From Sphingomonas elodea ATCC 31461 (lineage in GTDB: Bacteria > Pseudomonadota > Alphaproteobacteria > Sphingomonadales > Sphingomonadaceae): a stretch of 46,675 nt of DNA. A program made the translations under genes and the position numbers. Where the stretch lies: positions 1 through 46,675 of the forward strand of contig NZ_AGFU01000032.1 in NCBI RefSeq assembly GCF_000226955.1, written 5' to 3'. Of the stretch, positions 34,135-43,187 are shown piece by piece; within the stretch, counting starts at the first letter, position 1, and each line of letters starts with the position of its first letter. The notes beneath the pieces were generated by a model that searched no databases, was not told the DNA's origin, and was given only the letters and a program-made list of their open reading frames with translations.

Positions 34135-35072
34135 GCCGGGTCAGATGCGCCTTGCGGGCCCCCGTTGCAAGCGCCGCCGAGCGCCGCTTCGCCGAGCGTG
34201 AGGATCGACGTGGCGTGGCGACGCGCGACTTCCAGCGCATCGACGCCATAGCCGCCGCCGAGCGTGCTCGCGAACGGGATGCCGCGCCGCCGCAGCGTGT
34301 CCGCCACCCAACGATCCCGCGCGATAAGCCCCTCCCCGCTCAACCCCAGCCGCCCCAGCCGGTCTTCGGCGAAGGGATCCACGCCGGCCTGATACAGCAC
34401 GAGATCCGGATCGAAGCCGGTGAGCAGCGGCACCAGCGTCGCCTCCAGCGTCTCCAGATACTCGGCGTCTCCGGTTCCGTCCGGCAAGCCGACGTCGAGC
34501 GTCGAGCGGGCCTTGCGAACCGGAAAATTCTTCTCGGCATGGATCGAATAGGTGGCGATCTCCGGCCGCCCGGCGGTGAGCGCAGCCGTGCCGTCGCCCT
34601 GATGGACGTCGCAGTCGACGATCAGCACGCGGGCAGCATGCCCCTCCTCGACCAGCCGCACCGCAGCGATCGCGAGATCGTTGAACACGCAGTAGCCGGC
34701 ACCGGTATCGGCCAGCGCATGGTGGCTGCCGCCCGCGCTGTTCGCGGCGAACCCCTCCCGTTGGGCGAGCCGCGCTGCGAGGAAGGTGCCGCCGGGCACC
34801 CGCTCCGACCGGCGCGCGACCGCCGGCGTCACCGGAAAGCCGATCCGGCGGGTCTTGTGCGGCGGCACCTCTGCGGCGAGCACCTCGCCCACATAATCGG
34901 GGTCGTGCACCGCCTCGAGCCAGCGCCGCGGCATCGCCTCGGGCGCATGCCAGGTTACCCGGGCGCCCTCGGCCTGCAGCAGGTCGCGGACCAGGCCGTT
35001 CTTGTTCCACAGATAGGCGCTGCCTGCGGGCGCCGGCGCGACATAGTCGGGATGGTGGACGACAGGGATCAC
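34131..35072 (-). CDS. histone-deacetylase-family amidohydrolase, class IV-like
   Basis: A 313-residue zinc deacylase of the HDAC fold. The catalytic His pair is 117-118 (GGSHHAL). The metal ligands are Asp155 and His157 in DCDVHQGDGT, with a third Asp in AGVDPF. The transition-state Tyr is in LGGGYG. The HQG-G wording is that of HDAC11-like (class IV) proteins rather than HDAC1-type HHG. Possible substrates are acetyl-lysine, long acyl-lysine or acetylpolyamines. First gene of a five-gene run that includes two acetyltransferases and a spermidine-synthase-like fusion. Confidence 0.88.
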   Translation of the reverse strand: MIPVVHHPDYVAPAPAGSAYLWNKNGLVRDLLQAEGARVTWHAPEAMPRRWLEAVHDPDYVGEVLAAEVPPHKTRRIGFPVTPAVARRSERVPGGTFLAARLAQREGFAANSAGGSHHALADTGAGYCVFNDLAIAAVRLVEEGHAARVLIVDCDVHQGDGTAALTAGRPEIATYSIHAEKNFPVRKARSTLDVGLPDGTGDAEYLETLEATLVPLLTGFDPDLVLYQAGVDPFAEDRLGRLGLSGEGLIARDRWVADTLRRRGIPFASTLGGGYGVDALEVARRHATSILTLGEAALGGACNGGPQGASDPA

Positions 35073-35150
35073 CAGGGCGATCTAGGAAGCGGCGAGCACC
35101 GGCGAAAGACGGCCCTTCCGCCATGCCGGCCTTCCGCCTAGGAAAGCGGC

Positions 35151-35630
35151 ATGACCGATCCTGCCTCGCTCCCCTACCGGCCCTGTGCCGGCGTGATGTT
35201 GCTCAACCGCGACGGCCGCGTGTTCGTCGGCCAGCGCCTCGATTCAACGCTGGAGGCCTGGCAGATGCCCCAGGGCGGCATCGACCCCGGCGAGGACGCG
35301 CTGGAAGCTGCGTTCCGCGAGCTTTGGGAAGAAACCGGCGTTGCCCGACACCATGCCGAGTTGATCGCAGAAGCGCCCGAGGAATTGCAGTACGACCTCC
35401 CCGACGACCTGATCGGCAAGGTGTGGAAGGGCAAGTGGCGCGGGCAGCGACAGCGCTGGTTCCTGCTGCGCTTCCTCGGCGAGGATGACGACATCGACAT
35501 CGTCACCGATCATCCCGAGTTCCGCGCCTGGCGCTGGGCGGAACCCGCCGACCTTCCCGACCTGATCGTGCCCTTCAAGCGCGCGCTGTATGAACGCTTG
35601 CTGATGTTATTCGCGGCCCATCTCGGCTGA
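35151..35630 (+). CDS. rppH: RNA pyrophosphohydrolase (Nudix)
   Basis: Removes pyrophosphate from RNA 5' ends, starting mRNA decay. The 159 residues have a complete Nudix box at 42-64: [16 protein letters not shown], then LWEETGV, fitting Gx5Ex7REUxEExGU. The RppH/IalA type is shown by [28 protein letters not shown] and KGQRQ-like [10 protein letters not shown]. It is divergent from the HDAC-like gene by 78 bases. It overlaps the convergent membrane gene by 24 bases at its 3' end. Confidence 0.94.
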   Translation: MTDPASLPYRPCAGVMLLNRDGRVFVGQRLDSTLEAWQMPQGGIDPGEDALEAAFRELWEETGVARHHAELIAEAPEELQYDLPDDLIGKVWKGKWRGQRQRWFLLRFLGEDDDIDIVTDHPEFRAWRWAEPADLPDLIVPFKRALYERLLMLFAAHLG

Positions 35631-36284
35631 AGCCGGCCGGCGCGCGGGCATCACCGCGAAGGACAGGCCGGTGATCGTGCCCAGCACGATGCCGGAGACG
35701 ATGCCGCCGACCAGTCCCCGCAGCGCGATCTCCCAGCTCCCCGGATCGGTGCTGCCGACCGCCGACGCGATGTAGATGCACGGCAGCGAAGCGCCCCAGC
35801 CGACCGCGTTCACCGCGATCCACCAATGCGTCTGCCCCGCCGCCCGGCGCAGAACCACGGCTTGGGCGATGCCGAACAGCAGACCGAGGCCCAGACCGAA
35901 CCCTGCCGCCGTGACGGCGGTCTGGAACAGCGTTTCAACGGCCGGCAGCAGCCGGTCGCCGTCGAGCGACGGAAACACCGCATACCAGGCCGCGATGGAC
36001 CAGACGAGCACGCCGACGGCCGTCGTCGCGGCCACCCAGGTCCGGAGGTTGAGCGCCGGGAACTGGCGACGGAGCGCCCAGCCCTGCAGGTAGCCGAGCA
36101 CCAGCCCCTGGATCAGTCCGCTGCCCGCCTTGAGGAAGAAGGCCAGCCACTCGGCGCTGGCCCCGATCGGCACCGGATCAAAGCGATCGACCGTCACCCA
36201 CCACAATGCCGCGCTGGCCAGGCCGAGCAACTCTCCCGCCGCGCACGCCTCTATCCAGCGGGTGAAGCCATCCTCTTCCTGCAC
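35607..36284 (-). CDS. hypothetical multi-pass membrane protein
   Basis: I do not recognise the family. The 225-residue product has about six hydrophobic segments, including [36 protein letters not shown] and [17 protein letters not shown]. It is rich in Gly-xxx-Gly helix contacts, and a conserved-looking Trp/Arg loop ([10 protein letters not shown]) sits between helices. GTG 36284 with GAGG upstream is preferred over a weak ATG at 36338. It overlaps the rppH stop by 24 bases. It does not look like part of the propionate operon. Confidence 0.7.
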   Translation of the reverse strand: MQEEDGFTRWIEACAAGELLGLASAALWWVTVDRFDPVPIGASAEWLAFFLKAGSGLIQGLVLGYLQGWALRRQFPALNLRTWVAATTAVGVLVWSIAAWYAVFPSLDGDRLLPAVETLFQTAVTAAGFGLGLGLLFGIAQAVVLRRAAGQTHWWIAVNAVGWGASLPCIYIASAVGSTDPGSWEIALRGLVGGIVSGIVLGTITGLSFAVMPARRPASAEMGRE

Positions 36285-36410
36285 GTTGTTTTCCTCTGTG
36301 GGGACTGTGGTTGTCGGTCGAACCGTCGAACGTCCCATTTGTGACCATTTGAGACACGACTTTGCGCCTGCGACAACCCCAGAAACGGAGAATCCACAAC
36401 CTGCAATCCC

Positions 36411-36424
36411 GTACGTTATCGTAC
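36411..36424. promoter_or_regulatory. small perfect palindrome GTACG-TTAT-CGTAC
   Basis: A 5-bp inverted repeat around TTAT, in the 165-base gap between the membrane protein and the end of pccA. It is 26 bases from the pccA stop. It could be a minor operator or a decay/terminator element. No strong assignment. Confidence 0.3.
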
Positions 36425-36449
36425 CGATGTGGGACCGATGCCCCGCAAC

Positions 36450-38474
36450 TCATTCAAATTCAAGAATAGGAGCGTCCACCGCCAAGCTGTCGCCCGCGCT
36501 GAAATGAGCGAGCTTGACGGTGCCCGCGCGCTCGGCGCGGAGGATGTTCTCCATCTTCATCGCCTCGACCACCGCGAGCGGCTGCCCGGCCTCCACCTTG
36601 TCCCCCGGCTGGACGTGCAGGCGGGTGAGCAGCCCCGGCATCGGCGCGAGCAGGAACTTGCTCATGTCCGGCGGCACCTTCTCGATCATGTACCGGCGCA
36701 GCGGCGCGACGTGCAGGGGCAGCACCTCGACCCGGTGGGCGGCACCATGCGCGGTCAGCTTCCAGCCGGTGCGGAGGCGATCGACGGCCGTGGCGAACTC
36801 GGCGCCGTTGATGGTTGCCGCAAACTGCGGCTCTCCGCCACGCCAGGTGCCCGATACCGCAAGCGGCGCCTCGCTGCCGGAAAGCGTCACCAGCATATCG
36901 GTGCCGCGATCCTCGACCGAGGCGTCGAACTGATGCTCGCCGATGCGGACCGAGCGGGCGGTTGACCGTGCGGGCTGGTCGCCCAGTTGGCCGGAGATCG
37001 CCGCCGCCCGCGTAGTACGGGCAAGATCGAGCACCACCGCCACGGCGGCAAGCTTGCGCACCAGCGCCGCGTCCGCCGGCGCGCCGTGGAAGCCCTCGGG
37101 ATATTCCTCGGCGATGAAGCCGGTGGTCAGTTCGCCCGAGCGGAAGCGCGGGTGCTGCATGATCGCCGAGAGGAAATCGATATTGTGGCCGATGCCGTCG
37201 ATGCGGAACCGGTCCAGTGCGCGGACCTGCAGGTCCGCTGCCTCATCGCGGGTCGGCGCCCAGGTGATCAGCTTGGCGATCATCGGGTCGTAGAACATGC
37301 TGATCTCGGAGCCTTCGGTCACACCGTCGTCGACGCGGACATAGCCCTCGCCCGCATTTTCGGCCACAGGAGGCCGGTAGCGCACCAGCCGCCCGGTGCT
37401 CGGCAGGAAGCCGCGATAGGGATCCTCGGCATAGACGCGGTTCTCGATCGCCCAGCCGTCCAGCTTCACCTCGTCTTGGCCGAACGCCAGCTTCTCGCCC
37501 GCCGCCACGCGGATCATCTGCTCGACCAGATCGAGCCCGGTGATCGCCTCGGTGACCGGATGCTCCACCTGGAGGCGGGTGTTCATCTCGAGAAAGTAGA
37601 AGCCCTGCCCCGTCTTGTCGGCGCCCGAGACGATCAGCTCGACCGTGCCCGCGCTGTAGTACCCCACGGCCCGCGCCAGCGCGACCGCCTGCTCGCCCAT
37701 CGCCTTGCGCATCGCCGGCGTGACGAAGGGCGACGGCGCTTCCTCGACCACCTTCTGGTGGCGGCGTTGGATCGAGCATTCGCGCTCGTTGAGGTAGACG
37801 ATGTTGCCGTGCTGGTCGCCCAGCACCTGGATCTCGATATGGCGCGGGCTCTCGATGAACTTCTCGATGAACACCCGGTCGTCGCCGAAGCTGGCCAGCC
37901 CCTCGCGCTTGGTCGCCTCGAAGCCTTCGCGGACGTCCTGCTCGCTATAGGCCAGCCGCATGCCCTTGCCGCCGCCGCCCGCCGACGCCTTCATCATCAC
38001 CGGATAACCGATCTCAGTCGCGATCCGGACGGCATGCTCGGTGTCCGCGATCTCGCCGAGGAAGCCGGGGACGACGTTGACCCCCGCCTGCTTGGCGAGC
38101 TTCTTGGATTCGATCTTGTCGCCCATCGCCGCGATCGCGCTCGGCGGCGGGCCGACAAAGGCGATGCCGGCCTCGGCACAGGCCTTGGCGAAGCTCTCGC
38201 GCTCGGAGAGGAAGCCATAGCCGGGGTGGATCGCGTCGGCGCCGGTCTCCTTGGCCGCCTGCAGGATCAGGTCGGCCTTGAGATAGCTCTCCGCCGCCGG
38301 CGCGGGCCCGAGCCGCACCGCCTCGTCCGCCATCCGCACATGCGGCGCGCGGGCATCCGCGTCCGAATAGACCGCGACCGTGGCGATGCCCATCTTCCTG
38401 GCGGTACGCATCACCCGGCACGCGATTTCGCCACGGTTGGCGACGAGGATTTTCTTGAACACTATTTTCCCCAT
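36450..38474 (-). CDS. pccA: propionyl-CoA carboxylase alpha subunit (biotin carboxylase plus BCCP)
   Basis: Carboxylates biotin with ATP and carries it to PccB to make methylmalonyl-CoA. The 674 residues have an N-terminal biotin carboxylase fold (KILVANRGEIACRVMRTARK, HPGYGFLSE, the ATP loop ASAGGGGKGMR, FLEMNTRLQVEHPVTE). A linker follows, then a C-terminal biotinyl domain with EAMKMEN; Lys640 is the biotin site. ATG 38474 gives [16 protein letters not shown]; it overlaps the small upstream gene by 13 bases. Last gene of the pccB-to-pccA operon, in a fixed order with bioB upstream. Confidence 0.95.
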   Translation of the reverse strand: MGKIVFKKILVANRGEIACRVMRTARKMGIATVAVYSDADARAPHVRMADEAVRLGPAPAAESYLKADLILQAAKETGADAIHPGYGFLSERESFAKACAEAGIAFVGPPPSAIAAMGDKIESKKLAKQAGVNVVPGFLGEIADTEHAVRIATEIGYPVMMKASAGGGGKGMRLAYSEQDVREGFEATKREGLASFGDDRVFIEKFIESPRHIEIQVLGDQHGNIVYLNERECSIQRRHQKVVEEAPSPFVTPAMRKAMGEQAVALARAVGYYSAGTVELIVSGADKTGQGFYFLEMNTRLQVEHPVTEAITGLDLVEQMIRVAAGEKLAFGQDEVKLDGWAIENRVYAEDPYRGFLPSTGRLVRYRPPVAENAGEGYVRVDDGVTEGSEISMFYDPMIAKLITWAPTRDEAADLQVRALDRFRIDGIGHNIDFLSAIMQHPRFRSGELTTGFIAEEYPEGFHGAPADAALVRKLAAVAVVLDLARTTRAAAISGQLGDQPARSTARSVRIGEHQFDASVEDRGTDMLVTLSGSEAPLAVSGTWRGGEPQFAATINGAEFATAVDRLRTGWKLTAHGAAHRVEVLPLHVAPLRRYMIEKVPPDMSKFLLAPMPGLLTRLHVQPGDKVEAGQPLAVVEAMKMENILRAERAGTVKLAHFSAGDSLAVDAPILEFE

Positions 38475-38698
38475 TTGCGGAATGAAAGCCATGCGAGGGC
38501 CAACCAAAACAGAAGAAGCGGAACTACTTGGTAGGCAAAATCCCGGATCACGACTTCTTGGCAAGACAGCTGGCCTGCCGGATCTTCGCAAGGATAGCTC
38601 AACAGGTTCATTGAGATCCAAAGAAGCGGAATATACGCAAGCGAGCACAGGGTAATAACAATAAAGCCCGCCAATGCCAGCTTGCGAGGCAAGTTCAC
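38462..38698 (-). CDS. small two-helix membrane protein between bioB and pccA
   Basis: I do not recognise it. The 78-residue product has two hydrophobic helices (residues about 7-29 and 54-72). The loop between them holds two cysteines (YPCED and LSCQ), which could pair outside the cytoplasm. The start is GTG 38698, overlapping the bioB stop by GTGA; the stop lies 13 bases inside pccA. Its G+C is visibly lower than its neighbours, close to half. It may be a late insertion kept in frame with the operon. A role in biotin or carboxylase biology is possible but unsupported. Confidence 0.65.
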   Translation of the reverse strand: MNLPRKLALAGFIVITLCSLAYIPLLWISMNLLSYPCEDPAGQLSCQEVVIRDFAYQVVPLLLFWLALAWLSFRKWGK

Positions 38699-39702
38699 TC
38701 CGCCGCCTCCAACTCCACCTTGCACTCCGCCGCCATCGGCGTGATGCCGAGGCGGGCGAACAGCGCGGCATCCTTGTCGTCGCCGGCATTGCCTGCGGTC
38801 AGCAGCTTGTCGCCGGTGAAGATCGAATTGGCGCCCGCCAGGAAGCACAAGGCCTGGGTGGCATCGCTCATGCTCTCGCGGCCGGCCGAGAGGCGGACCA
38901 TCGAGCGCGGCATGGTGATGCGCGCCACTGCCACGGTGCGGACGAACTCGATATCGTCGATCTTGGCGAGCGGGGTGTCGGCCAGCATGTCGCCGAGCAC
39001 GGTGCCCTTCACCGGCACCAGCGCGTTGACCGGCACGCTGCCCGGATGCACCGGCAAAGTCGCCAGCGCGTGGATGAAGCCGACCCGGTCGCCGCGCGTC
39101 TCGCCCATGCCGACGATGCCGCCGCAGCACACGTTGATGCCCGCCTCGCGGACATGCTCCAGCGTTTCCAGCCGCTCCTCGAAGCTGCGGGTGGTGATCA
39201 CCTCGCCATAGCGCTCGGGCGAGGTATCGATATTGTGGTTGTAATAATCGAGCCCGGCATCGGCGAGCGTCTTGGCCTGTGCATCGGTGAGCATGCCCAA
39301 AGTCATGCAGGTTTCCATGCCCATCGCGCGGACGCCCTTCACCATCTCGACGATGGCGGGCATGTCGCGGTCCTTGGGGTTGCGCCAGGCGGCGCCCATG
39401 CAGAAGCGGGTCGAGCCATGGTCCTTGGCCTGCGCCGCCGCCTGCAGCACCGCGCGCGGATCCATCAGCTTGGTCGCCTTGAGGCCGGTATCGGCGGACG
39501 CCGACTGGCTGCAATAGCCGCAATCCTCTGGGCAGCCGCCGGTCTTGATCGACAAGAGCGTCGAGCGCTGGACCTGGTTCGCCGGATGGTTGGCACGGTG
39601 GACTTCCGCCGCGCGGAATACGAGTTCGGTGAACGGCAGGTCGAATAGCTGGGCGATCTCGTCGCGGGTCCAGTCGGTGCGCACGGGGGATTCGAGGGTC
39701 AA
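38695..39702 (-). CDS. bioB: biotin synthase
   Basis: Radical-SAM enzyme that inserts sulphur into dethiobiotin. The 335 residues have the radical SAM motif Cys57-Cys61-Cys64 (CPEDCGYC), the [15 protein letters not shown] loop and the C-terminal [18 protein letters not shown]. The start is TTG 39702, which overlaps the upstream stop by TTGA and has GGAG 8 bases before. It supplies the cofactor for PccA, encoded two genes later in the same operon. Confidence 0.95.
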   Translation of the reverse strand: MTLESPVRTDWTRDEIAQLFDLPFTELVFRAAEVHRANHPANQVQRSTLLSIKTGGCPEDCGYCSQSASADTGLKATKLMDPRAVLQAAAQAKDHGSTRFCMGAAWRNPKDRDMPAIVEMVKGVRAMGMETCMTLGMLTDAQAKTLADAGLDYYNHNIDTSPERYGEVITTRSFEERLETLEHVREAGINVCCGGIVGMGETRGDRVGFIHALATLPVHPGSVPVNALVPVKGTVLGDMLADTPLAKIDDIEFVRTVAVARITMPRSMVRLSAGRESMSDATQALCFLAGANSIFTGDKLLTAGNAGDDKDAALFARLGITPMAAECKVELEAAE

Positions 39703-40577
39703 GCAACTAACTCCGATGAACGGTTACGCCGCTCGGCATAGCGGGTGAGTGCCTCGGCGTAAAAGGGCGCAGCGCGACGTTCGTGTTCGCCCGCGCCGAT
39801 CCCCGCGACCGACTGGGCGACGCGCGCGACGGCACCATTGCTCAGGCGATCGAACGACTCGACATGGATGCCGATGGTGAAGAGGACTGCCCCGCTTTGG
39901 GGCAGGCGGCGGAGCGTCTGGCGCTCGCAACGGACGAACAGGGTTTCACCGGCGTTGTCGGCAGTCACATGGGCGAAGCGGACTTGGGGGTCCTCCTGCG
40001 GCAGATAGCGCCAAGCATCGCTCGCGACGACGAACCAGTTGGCTCGGGCGAAGATCTGGCCGGGCTGGAGGGTCGCAAAGAAATGGTCGACGCCTGCCGC
40101 CAGCTGCTCGGCATAGCCATGGATCGGGGCGTGGATGGGGGTGAGCGCCTGGCCGAGCTTTTCGGTGAGGTGCCAGTCGGTAGGGAACGCCAGCGCGGCG
40201 GCGGTGAGGCGGTACTGGCCGGATGCGTCCGGCGTGAGGATGCAGAGATCCTCCCAAACCGCGGCGGCCGAACTGCGCAGCGCTTCTGCGACCGGGGCAG
40301 CCCTCCAATCTAGGCCGTCATCCCGGCGAAAGCCGGGATGACGGTTTTGCGTGCGGGCGTGATGCCGCAGCATGGCCGCAACTTCGGCCGCCGCCGCTTC
40401 CGCCTCCGGCAATACCTGCACGCAGTCGGGCTCGGCCGCGAACACGGCCGCGCGCGCAGCTAAATCCGCCCCGGGCGTCAGCCACTCGGCCTCCGGCACG
40501 CGCACCAGCCCCATGCGCAGCGCCCCTCCGCCGCGCGCGCGGGACAGCAGCGCCTCGACGGAGAAGCCCAGGCTCAT
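39699..40577 (-). CDS. DUF3445/HODM-like haem-dependent demethylase subunit
   Basis: A 292-residue protein of the family called HODM alpha-like (haem-dependent oxidative N-demethylase) or DUF3445. Typical parts are [20 protein letters not shown] with [33 protein letters not shown] and [21 protein letters not shown]. The start ATG overlaps the scpA stop (ATGA). A perfect palindrome (40315-40344) is translated as residues 79-88 ([10 protein letters not shown]), which looks like a repeat inserted in frame. Its position between scpA and bioB in the propionate operon is not explained by known pathway steps; the substrate is unknown. Confidence 0.72.
   Translation of the reverse strand: MSLGFSVEALLSRARGGGALRMGLVRVPEAEWLTPGADLAARAAVFAAEPDCVQVLPEAEAAAAEVAAMLRHHARTQNRHPGFRRDDGLDWRAAPVAEALRSSAAAVWEDLCILTPDASGQYRLTAAALAFPTDWHLTEKLGQALTPIHAPIHGYAEQLAAGVDHFFATLQPGQIFARANWFVVASDAWRYLPQEDPQVRFAHVTADNAGETLFVRCERQTLRRLPQSGAVLFTIGIHVESFDRLSNGAVARVAQSVAGIGAGEHERRAAPFYAEALTRYAERRNRSSELVA
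40315..40344. repeat. REP-like palindromic element inside a coding region
   Basis: A perfect 13-bp inverted repeat, CCGTCATCCCGGC / GCCGGGATGACGG, around a GAAA loop. Its sequence matches the kind of short palindrome dispersed in sphingomonad genomes, usually between genes. Here it lies within the HODM-like gene and stays in frame. Only one copy is seen in the window. Confidence 0.8.
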
Positions 40578-42712
40578 TCGGCGGCCGCCTCGAGCGGCGG
40601 CATGTTGTGGCCGAGCAGGCGCAGCACGTCGGCCGCGCATTCGACGACGTTCGAGCCCGGGCCGTAAATGCCCTGCACACCCGCTTCGCGGAGATAGTCA
40701 TAGTCTTTGGGCGGGATCACGCCGCCGGCGATCACCTTGATATCACTGCGGCCTGCGGCGCGCAGTCCCTGGATGAGTTCCGGGATCAGGGTCTTGTGCC
40801 CGGCCGCTAGGCTGGAGGCACCGACCACATCGACCCCGCTGTCGAGCGCCAGCACCACGGTCTCCTCCGGCGTCTGGAACAAGGGGCCGCTGACAACTTC
40901 GAAGCCCATGTCGGAAAAGGCCGAGGCAATGACGTTGGCACCGCGATCATGCCCGTCCTGGCCCATCTTGGCGACGAGCAGGCGCGGCTTGCGGCCGAGA
41001 CGTCGTTCGACCGCCTTGACGCCGCGAACCACCTCGGCCCAGCGATTGTCCTCGGCATAGGGCGCGGCGTAGACGCCCTTCACCGGCGTCGGCCGGGTGG
41101 CATAGCGGCCGAACACGTCTTCCATGGCCGCGCTGATCTCGCCCAGCGTGGCGCGCGCTCGCGCCGCCACGACGGCCAGTTCGAGCAGGTTGCCACCAGC
41201 CTTCGCGCCCTCGCGCAGCGCATCGAGCGCCGCCCGGCACGCCGCCTCGTTCCGCGCAGCCTTCACCCGCTGGATACGGGCGACCTGCGCCTCGCGGACC
41301 GCGGCATTGTCGACCTCCAGCGTCTCGATCAAATCCTCGTTCGGCAGCCGGTACTTGTTGACGCCGACGATCACGTCCTCGCCGCGATCCACCCGCGCCT
41401 GCCGCGCCGCTGCGGCTTCCTCGATCATCGCTTTGGGCCAGCCGGCGGCGACCGCCTTGGCCATGCCGCCTTCGGCCTCCACGCGCTCGATGAGCTCCCA
41501 GGCCTTGTCGACCAGGCTCTGGGTGAGGCTCTCGACATAATAGCTCCCGCCCAAGGGATCGACGACCTTGGTCATCCCCGTCTCTTCCTGCAGCACGATC
41601 TGGGTGTTGCGGGCGATGCGGGCGGAGAAATCGGTGGGTAGCGCGATCGCCTCGTCGAGCGCGTTGGTGTGGAGGCTCTGGGTGCCGCCGAGCATCGCCG
41701 CCATCGCCTCGATCGTGGTGCGGATGACGTTGTTGTACGGATCCTGCTCCGTCAGCGACACGCCAGAGGTCTGGCAATGGGTGCGCAGCATCTTCGAGCG
41801 CTCGTCCTGCGCGCCGAGCTTGGTCATCACCCGGTGCCACAGCACCCGCGCGGCCCGCAGCTTCGCGACTTCCATGAAGAAGTTCATACCGATTGCGAAG
41901 AAGAAGCTCAGGCGCCCTGCGAACTTGTCGATATCGAGGCCCGAGGCGACGCCGTACTTCACATATTCCATGCCGTCGGCGATGGTGAAGGCGAGTTCCT
42001 GCACCTGGGTCGCGCCGGCTTCCTGCATATGGTAGCCGGAGATGGAAATGCTGTTGAATTTCGGCATCTTCGCGCTGGTATAGGCGAAAATATCTGAAAT
42101 GATCCGCATGCTCGGTTCGGGCGGGTAGATATAGGTGTTCCGAACCATGAACTCCTTGAGGATGTCGTTCTGGATCGTGCCTTCGAGCTTCTCCTGCGGA
42201 ACCCCCTGCTCTTCGCCCGCCACGATGAAGAAGGCCAGGACCGGAATGACCGCGCCGTTCATCGTCATCGATACCGACATCTGGTCGAGCGGAATGCCGT
42301 CGAACAGGATCTTCATGTCCTCGACCGTATCGATCGCGACCCCGGCCTTGCCGACATCGCCGACCACGCGGGGATGATCGCTGTCATAACCGCGGTGCGT
42401 GGCGAGATCGAACGCGACCGACAGGCCCTTCTGCCCGGCGGCGAGGTTGCGTCGGTAGAACGCGTTGGATTCCTCCGCCGTGGAGAAGCCGGCATATTGG
42501 CGCACGGTCCAGGGACGACCGGCATACATCGAGGCCCGCACGCCGCGGGTAAAAGGTGCAAACCCGGGAAGGCTGGGATCTACTCCCGCCACGTCTTCCT
42601 TCGTATACAGTGGCTTGACAGTGATACCTTCCGGTGTTTGCCAGCTAAGGTCCTTGCCCTTCACCTCCTTGGCGGCAGCGGCGGACCATTGATCGAGCGT
42701 CGGCTTGCTCAC
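40574..42712 (-). CDS. scpA: methylmalonyl-CoA mutase (single-chain, B12-dependent)
   Basis: Isomerises methylmalonyl-CoA to succinyl-CoA with adenosylcobalamin. The 712 residues have the TIM-barrel half ([25 protein letters not shown]-type [20 protein letters not shown]) and the C-terminal cobalamin domain ([16 protein letters not shown] with the Co-binding His, [19 protein letters not shown]). It is the homodimer form with both functions in one chain, so no separate small subunit is expected. GTG 42712 with GGAG upstream is the start; an upstream extension is antisense to mce. The stop overlaps the HODM-like gene (ATGA). Confidence 0.95.
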   Translation of the reverse strand: MSKPTLDQWSAAAAKEVKGKDLSWQTPEGITVKPLYTKEDVAGVDPSLPGFAPFTRGVRASMYAGRPWTVRQYAGFSTAEESNAFYRRNLAAGQKGLSVAFDLATHRGYDSDHPRVVGDVGKAGVAIDTVEDMKILFDGIPLDQMSVSMTMNGAVIPVLAFFIVAGEEQGVPQEKLEGTIQNDILKEFMVRNTYIYPPEPSMRIISDIFAYTSAKMPKFNSISISGYHMQEAGATQVQELAFTIADGMEYVKYGVASGLDIDKFAGRLSFFFAIGMNFFMEVAKLRAARVLWHRVMTKLGAQDERSKMLRTHCQTSGVSLTEQDPYNNVIRTTIEAMAAMLGGTQSLHTNALDEAIALPTDFSARIARNTQIVLQEETGMTKVVDPLGGSYYVESLTQSLVDKAWELIERVEAEGGMAKAVAAGWPKAMIEEAAAARQARVDRGEDVIVGVNKYRLPNEDLIETLEVDNAAVREAQVARIQRVKAARNEAACRAALDALREGAKAGGNLLELAVVAARARATLGEISAAMEDVFGRYATRPTPVKGVYAAPYAEDNRWAEVVRGVKAVERRLGRKPRLLVAKMGQDGHDRGANVIASAFSDMGFEVVSGPLFQTPEETVVLALDSGVDVVGASSLAAGHKTLIPELIQGLRAAGRSDIKVIAGGVIPPKDYDYLREAGVQGIYGPGSNVVECAADVLRLLGHNMPPLEAAAE

Positions 42713-42743
42713 ATTGCTTCTCCCTGGCGTCCGGCGCTCATGA

Positions 42744-43163
42744 TCAATGGTCGTCCTTCGGCGTTTCCATGATTTCGGTGAGTACACCGCCCATATCCTT
42801 GGGATGCACGAAGAAGATCGGCGTGCCATGCGCGCCGATGCGCGGTTCGCCCAGGACCTTGCAGCCCTTGCCCTCGAACCAGGCTTTCGCTTCGTGAATG
42901 TCGGGCACCTCGTAGCACAGGTGATGTTGGCCACCCGCCGGATTCTTGGCGAGGAAACCGTGGATCGGCGACGCTTCGCCGAGCGGTTCGATCAGCTCGA
43001 TCTGGCTGTTCGGGGTATCGACGAAGCACACCGTCACGCCCTGCGCGGGAAGGTCGAAGGGGTCGCGCACGACCGTCGCCCCCATCACCTCGCGGTAGAA
43101 GGCAATCGAGTCCACGATCGACGGCGTGGCGATACCGACATGGTTCAGACGGCCGAGTTTCAT
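42744..43163 (-). CDS. mce: methylmalonyl-CoA epimerase
   Basis: Interconverts the (S)- and (R)-methylmalonyl-CoA so that PccB product can enter the mutase. A 139-residue VOC-fold protein with [10 protein letters not shown] (metal His8), IELIEPLG, the HHLCYEVPD motif (His80-81) and the C-terminal [10 protein letters not shown] (Glu130). The gene lies 24 bases after pccB and 31 before scpA. Confidence 0.95.
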   Translation of the reverse strand: MKLGRLNHVGIATPSIVDSIAFYREVMGATVVRDPFDLPAQGVTVCFVDTPNSQIELIEPLGEASPIHGFLAKNPAGGQHHLCYEVPDIHEAKAWFEGKGCKVLGEPRIGAHGTPIFFVHPKDMGGVLTEIMETPKDDH

Positions 43164-43187
43164 CGCATTTCCCCGATCATACCCGCG

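Noticed and set aside
38699-39706. A 414-codon minus-strand frame over bioB and the small gene
   Set aside because: Its first part is a shifted copy of bioB in another frame; only the last 78 codons (from GTG 38698) look like a real protein.
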